Below, piece by piece: positions 60,494 to 64,000 of a stretch of DNA of 64,000 nt. A program made the position numbers and the translations under genes. Source of the DNA: an uncultured Flavobacteriaceae bacterium (GTDB lineage: Bacteria; Bacteroidota; Bacteroidia; Flavobacteriales; Flavobacteriaceae); NCBI GenBank assembly GCA_947498845.1, contig CANMLX010000001.1, forward strand, positions 62,001 through 126,000, read 5' to 3'. How positions within the stretch are numbered: the first letter of the stretch is position 1; every line of letters begins with the position of its first letter. Under the pieces are notes generated by a model that saw only the letters and a program-made list of their open reading frames with translations, was not told the DNA's origin and searched no databases.

Positions 60494-61693
60494 TTAAATT
60501 TTACTAATTTGTGTTCGCGCTTTTGCTTTGAATTGATTCTCCAATTGAATACCATAAACAGACTCCAATTCTTCTACACTATCTTTGTAGAATTTTGATG
60601 CAGGAGGGATACTTAAATTAGACCAAAAATTTGGATTATAAGTTACATTCAAATCACCCATATCCCCTTTTTTACCAATGTTTTTACCAGAACGAATGTC
60701 TATTTTTTTTCTATCGGTCTCTATACCAAGAACAATAGCTTCGTGCCTAAATGAAACGGCGATATTATTCGATTTAATATTTAAATTATTTTTATGGACA
60801 TTTTCTATGCGTTCACTAGATGTGCTTTCTCTACTATGGTAGCTTAAGTATAGTTTTCCATCATTATTTTTTTTGTATATGTAAATAGCATTTAGTTTGG
60901 TAGTTTCAATTTTATAGATGCTTTTGGTGTCAATACCAATGTGTAATTTAATTTTTATACTTGGATTTTTCTTTTCAGAGCCTTCTATTACAGCAATATC
61001 TTCTCCATCATAAAAAGAATCTCCAATTTTTTCCCAATTGTATTTGCTAAAAATTATTCCTTTTCTTAATGGGTTATTCATGGCCATAATATTAATGGCA
61101 TGAAATGGTTGTTTCTTTTTAACCATTCTATAGTCAATAGATTTTCTTCCTTCTATTACTTGGATTGCTTGAATACTATCAAAAGAAGGGCCTCCATCTA
61201 AAACTTGTGCATAATGTTCAACTAAAAAGCGAGATTTATAATGTTCTCTTGAAAAACGTCTATAAAGCATGTTTAATTGATGGGGCTTATTAATCATATT
61301 TTTTCTCAGACCTTTTTTTGCCAATTTAACATATTCATCTGAAGCCATAATAGTAATCTGGTCTAACGAAATTGCAGCTTCCTCAAGGATTACATTCTTA
61401 TCGTTTCGTTTTAAAAAATCTTTAACAGTTGTTTTAATGGTTTTAAAACCAATACTAGAAATTTCTAAAGTATCTAATAAATTACTTTTTGAAAGTGCTA
61501 AAAAAAAAGCACCTTCATCATTACTTGATGTCCCAATATACTTAGAGGGAATACCTATGGCTGCATATGGAACAGGAACTTGATTTTTGTCAAAAATAGA
61601 TCCTGCTAATTTAATGTCTTTTTCTTGGGAATATGCTAAACAACATATTGTTAAGGTAAGTAAGAGTACTACTCTCTTTTTAATTAAATTCAT
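60494..61693 (-). CDS. Carboxypeptidase-regulatory-like domain protein (paralogue 1)
   Basis: The 399-residue protein has a signal peptide (VVLLLTLTICCLAYSQ), then KDIKLAGSIFDKNQVPVPYA and KYIGTSSNDEGAFFLALSKS of the CarboxypepD_reg domain. The remaining 290 residues match the downstream paralogue nearly residue for residue, with scattered substitutions and a slightly different C-terminus (FKAKARTQISKI). It has its own terminator. The pair arose by tandem duplication. Confidence 0.85.
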   Translation of the reverse strand: MNLIKKRVVLLLTLTICCLAYSQEKDIKLAGSIFDKNQVPVPYAAIGIPSKYIGTSSNDEGAFFLALSKSNLLDTLEISSIGFKTIKTTVKDFLKRNDKNVILEEAAISLDQITIMASDEYVKLAKKGLRKNMINKPHQLNMLYRRFSREHYKSRFLVEHYAQVLDGGPSFDSIQAIQVIEGRKSIDYRMVKKKQPFHAINIMAMNNPLRKGIIFSKYNWEKIGDSFYDGEDIAVIEGSEKKNPSIKIKLHIGIDTKSIYKIETTKLNAIYIYKKNNDGKLYLSYHSRESTSSERIENVHKNNLNIKSNNIAVSFRHEAIVLGIETDRKKIDIRSGKNIGKKGDMGDLNVTYNPNFWSNLSIPPASKFYKDSVEELESVYGIQLENQFKAKARTQISKI

Positions 61694-61883
61694 GATTTTT
61701 ATTATAGTGATTTAGGTCGTGAGCAAATATATAATAAAAACAAAGTTAAAAAGCTTAAAAAATCGACAAAAAGCACTAAATGAAAGTTTTAGATTACAAA
61801 AAATGATATTTTATCGATTTACGAAGTAAATAGACTTCATTTACATTAAAGCTATTCTTACGTTTTTTAAGTTTCTGCAAATA

Positions 61884-61912
61884 AAAAAGCGTTTCTTATT
61901 AAGAAACGCTTT
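61884..61912 (-). terminator. Intrinsic terminator of the DUF3078 gene
   Basis: On the minus strand AAAGCGTTTCTTA and TAAGAAACGCTTT form a strong stem, followed by TTTATTTGC. It lies 24 bases after the gene's stop. Confidence 0.85.
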
Positions 61913-61935
61913 ATAAATTTATGTATGTTTTTGAT

Positions 61936-62841
61936 TTAGAACTTGTAACTCAAACCTAAAGTCCAATAAGATTGTAAATCGTTGTCAGCATCTTCTAAAG
62001 CTACCCCTTGGAAGTTAGCTGCTTCTTGTTTGTTACTTCTTAAGCCAAAATCAAAACCAACACCGATAGATTTCCATAGTGTGTAACTAAATGAGTTAAT
62101 CCATGTCCAGTTTGATAAGTCTCCAGATTTATAACTTTGGAAAGCAGATAAATTTGTTTTAAAGTTTATTGCGCCTATTTGTCTTGTATAATCTGCAACA
62201 ATTTTAGCACCTAAAGATGACTCAAAAACGGCATCGTTATCAGCAAATACAAAATTGTAGTTTAATGGGTGTACTACAACAATTAAGTTTTCAATAGGAG
62301 TCCAGGTAGCACCAATACCAACATCTAGGTAACCAGGATCATTAAAGTTATTTAATATCGTAGTTCTATATTCAGCAAGAGCCGAAGCTGCAAGGTTTTT
62401 AGCGATATTTCTACCATATAGAGATGAGATGTTAAAAACATCTGTAGCTTCTCTAAATTCATCACTATCATTATTATCGTCTCTGTTATCTAATTTTACC
62501 CAAGCTAAATTTGTATTTAGCGAATTTCTCCAAAAGAATTTGTCTTCAATTAAATTAGCAAAGCCATTTAAAGTGAAACCAATGTTTCCTGAGTTATTGT
62601 TAGGAATTCCTTGAGAATACCATTTACTAAATCCAGAGATATTACCACCTATAGTACCAAACGCACCAATTTTCCATCCCGGAAGGGCATCTATTTGAGC
62701 TTGTAGCTTATCTGCTTCTGCTTGAGCAGCATTTGCTTCTGCTTGCTTCTCTGCTTTTTTAGTTTCTAATTCTTCTTTTGTTTGTGCGTTTAATGATAAC
62801 ACACTAATCAATAATACCGCAAATATTAGTATTTTTTTCAT
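61936..62841 (-). CDS. DUF3078 outer-membrane barrel protein
   Basis: Start chosen at 62841 (MKKILIFAVLLISVLSLNAQ), a clear signal peptide; the frame upstream to 62955 overlaps the next gene and has no leader. The 301-residue product has a short coiled coil (EELETKKAEKQAEANAAQAE) after the leader, then WKIGAFGTIGGNISGFSKWY and alternating beta-strands ending in SYWTLGLSYKF, with the terminal Phe of an outer-membrane barrel. It matches DUF3078. Function unknown. Confidence 0.87.
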   Translation of the reverse strand: MKKILIFAVLLISVLSLNAQTKEELETKKAEKQAEANAAQAEADKLQAQIDALPGWKIGAFGTIGGNISGFSKWYSQGIPNNNSGNIGFTLNGFANLIEDKFFWRNSLNTNLAWVKLDNRDDNNDSDEFREATDVFNISSLYGRNIAKNLAASALAEYRTTILNNFNDPGYLDVGIGATWTPIENLIVVVHPLNYNFVFADNDAVFESSLGAKIVADYTRQIGAINFKTNLSAFQSYKSGDLSNWTWINSFSYTLWKSIGVGFDFGLRSNKQEAANFQGVALEDADNDLQSYWTLGLSYKF

Positions 62842-62911
62842 GTTATTAAGTTTGTTTATTAGTACAAATATAACCTTAAGACACCTTTTTGTAATTAGGT
62901 CACCAGAAAAA

Positions 62912-63418
62912 TTATTTCTTTTTAAATAAAGGAACTGAAGAACAAGCTTCCCCATACATAATGGATTTTACTACAGGTTTAAGCTTGTTTGCGAGAAATA
63001 GGTAAGCGTTTTGAGGTACAGGTTTGTTTGAGCATCCTTTAATAATAACAGGCTTGTCTTTAAACTCAGAAACGTCCAACTTGTTTATGATATCTTGATA
63101 AAGCGCTGTTTCCAAATCCAGAAGTGAACCTATAACTATTTTTTTAGCATAGGGCTGCAATTGAATACTCAACAACATATACGCCCAACCTGGTATAATG
63201 GCATCTGTGCTACAAGTTAAAGCGACATAACTGTCTTGATATTGTGGCCAGTCAAATTCAGAAACATATGTTCTAAATTGTTTTTCCCTAAGAACAAACC
63301 CTTCAAATAGCCAATCTTTAATATCGAATAATACACGTTTACCTTCTGGATAATAATCCTCAAGGTCGAACGTAATTAATTTACTATTCGCTACACGGTT
63401 TATGATTTCGTCTTTCAT
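62912..63418 (-). CDS. DUF2480 protein
   Basis: The 168-residue cytoplasmic protein matches DUF2480: ITFDLEDYYPEGKRVLFDIK, FDWPQYQDSYVALTCSTDAI and VIIKGCSNKPVPQNAYLFLA. It lies between DUF3078 and the SufT-like gene, a frequent Flavobacteriaceae order. Two conserved Cys are seen (ALTCST and IKGCS). A role beside Fe-S assembly is suggested only by position. Confidence 0.88.
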   Translation of the reverse strand: MKDEIINRVANSKLITFDLEDYYPEGKRVLFDIKDWLFEGFVLREKQFRTYVSEFDWPQYQDSYVALTCSTDAIIPGWAYMLLSIQLQPYAKKIVIGSLLDLETALYQDIINKLDVSEFKDKPVIIKGCSNKPVPQNAYLFLANKLKPVVKSIMYGEACSSVPLFKKK

Positions 63419-63485
63419 AAGATTTGAGACCTTTTTAGCTTTAGATGATAGTGATTAACTGCATGTTTAATACTGTGAACTAAAA

Positions 63486-63812
63486 TTAAAGCATTCCTAA
63501 TTCCAACTTTGCTTCTTCACTCATTAAATCTTGTGACCAAGGCGGGTCGAATGTAATTTCAACTTCGGCATCGTTTACATCGTTTAAAGATTTTACCTTT
63601 TCTTCAACTTCCACGGGTAATGTTTCTGCTACGGGACAGTTTGGTGTAGTTAATGTCATTAGTATTTTAACATCATTGTCCTCGTTTACAAATACATCGT
63701 ATATTAAACCTAGTTCGTATATATCTACAGGAATTTCTGGGTCGTAAATCGTTTTTAGTACGTTTACTATTTTTTCGCCTAATTCGGCTGTATCTATTGT
63801 TGTATCACTCAT
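63486..63812 (-). CDS. sufT: SufT-like MIP18/DUF59 protein of Fe-S cluster assembly
   Basis: The 108-residue protein has the DUF59 motifs YDPEIPVDIYELGLIYDV and LTTPNCPVAETLPVEVEE with the reactive Cys, and ITFDPPWSQDLMSEEAKLEL at the C-terminus. SufT proteins help mature Fe-S proteins in SUF-type systems. It lies downstream of the sufE end at the window edge, as in typical Bacteroidota suf operons. Confidence 0.92.
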   Translation of the reverse strand: MSDTTIDTAELGEKIVNVLKTIYDPEIPVDIYELGLIYDVFVNEDNDVKILMTLTTPNCPVAETLPVEVEEKVKSLNDVNDAEVEITFDPPWSQDLMSEEAKLELGML

Positions 63813-63825
63813 TTTTTAATGTTTA

Positions 63826-63920
63826 ACTGTTTATTTGTTGAATTGTTGAACTGTTTAATCGTTTATCTGTTTGGTTGTTTAATCGATTCAACGATTACAC
63901 GATTCAACAAATCAACTAGT
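63826..63920. repeat. Short imperfect repeats between sufT and sufE
   Basis: The gap is built from variants of GTTTAATCG, GTTTATCTG and GTTGAACTG, with a reverse block (GATTCAACGATTACACGATT) on the right that can pair with the left. It covers the sufE stop codon and seems non-coding. Such GTTTAA-rich spacers are common in this group. Confidence 0.5.
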
Positions 63921-64000
63921 TGATTTGCGTTTGGTATGCTATTGCATACATTTTTAATTGTTTCACCATACTTACTAATCCATTAGCGCGCGTAGGTGAT
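63916..64000 (-). CDS. sufE: SufE-family protein, C-terminal end (cut by window edge)
   Basis: Reading the minus strand from the right edge gives SPTRANGLVSMVKQLKMYAI followed by AYQTQIN and a stop at 63916-63918. The SPTRANG motif is the conserved C-terminal part of SufE, which accepts sulfur from the cysteine desulfurase SufS. Only 27 residues are in the window. It precedes sufT, as expected for a suf operon. Confidence 0.8.
   Translation of the reverse strand, partial: SPTRANGLVSMVKQLKMYAIAYQTQIN

Noticed and set aside
63826..63920. Possible CRISPR-like repeat array between sufT and sufE
   Set aside because: The units are 9-10 bases, imperfect and without regular spacers, so it is not a CRISPR array.

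Overview
The window is chromosomal DNA from a Bacteroidota bacterium, most likely a marine member of the Flavobacteriaceae. This rests on AT-rich, tightly packed genes, many Bacteroidota-type lipoproteins, a complete Bat aerotolerance operon, ExbB/ExbD-ExbD genes, DUF3078 and DUF2480 families, a sufE/sufT pair, and -7 boxes of the TAnnTTTG type. No complete transposase, prophage, plasmid origin or CRISPR array is visible. The assignment is by gene content and not by any search.

Region 1 (1-8.5 kb) is the most unusual part. A minus-strand series encodes a small exported protein with two internal repeats, a lipoprotein, a PKD-domain outer-membrane protein, an exported TPR-CHAT protease-like protein with a C-terminal membrane anchor, and, overlapping it by 35 bases, a retropepsin-like aspartic protease cut by the window edge. 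Divergent from these are an ECF-type sigma factor and a membrane protein shaped like an anti-sigma factor with an extracytoplasmic TPR domain. Three of the minus-strand genes share an upstream GGGTAACA box, which could be the sigma factor's promoter. I read this as a possible envelope-sensing, protease-linked sigma regulon.

Region 2 (8.5-24.4 kb) is mostly housekeeping: TatD, asparaginase, tRNA-Ser(GGA), an ExbB/unknown/ExbD/ExbD cluster, an orphan UmuD-like peptidase, a large FG-GAP/ASPIC lipoprotein, a sodium:solute symporter, HolB, a formylglycine-generating-enzyme-like lipoprotein, and the operon yicC-gmk-nadD-nudix.

Region 3 (24.5-34.8 kb) holds a Kbp-type BON-LysM protein, a lipoprotein and gpsA. 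An accessory-looking plus-strand run follows: a vWA-like lipoprotein with a four-helix membrane partner, an R2K-type ATP-grasp enzyme coupled to a DUF695-like protein, a gene broken at an A10 tract, two small membrane proteins, a GNAT acetyltransferase and a lipoprotein. It ends in palindromic repeat elements.

Region 4 (35-44.3 kb) has a CapA-family lipoprotein, a LolA-like exported protein, a PNPOx-family protein, pheS, cvpA, and a bicarbonate/sulfate-type operon of two SulP transporters with a beta-carbonic anhydrase.

Region 5 (44.5-53.8 kb) is the Bat operon, read on the minus strand as MoxR, DUF58, a large membrane protein, BatA, BatB, BatC, BatD, BatE.

Region 6 (54-64 kb) has a phosphodiester-glycosidase-family lipoprotein, an AlbA_2 (Schlafen-type) protein, a DUF1800/DUF1501 pair, two tandem paralogues with a carboxypeptidase-regulatory-like domain, DUF3078, DUF2480, a SufT-like protein and the 3' end of sufE.

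Three families of short palindromic repeats (here A, B and C) are scattered through the intergenic regions.
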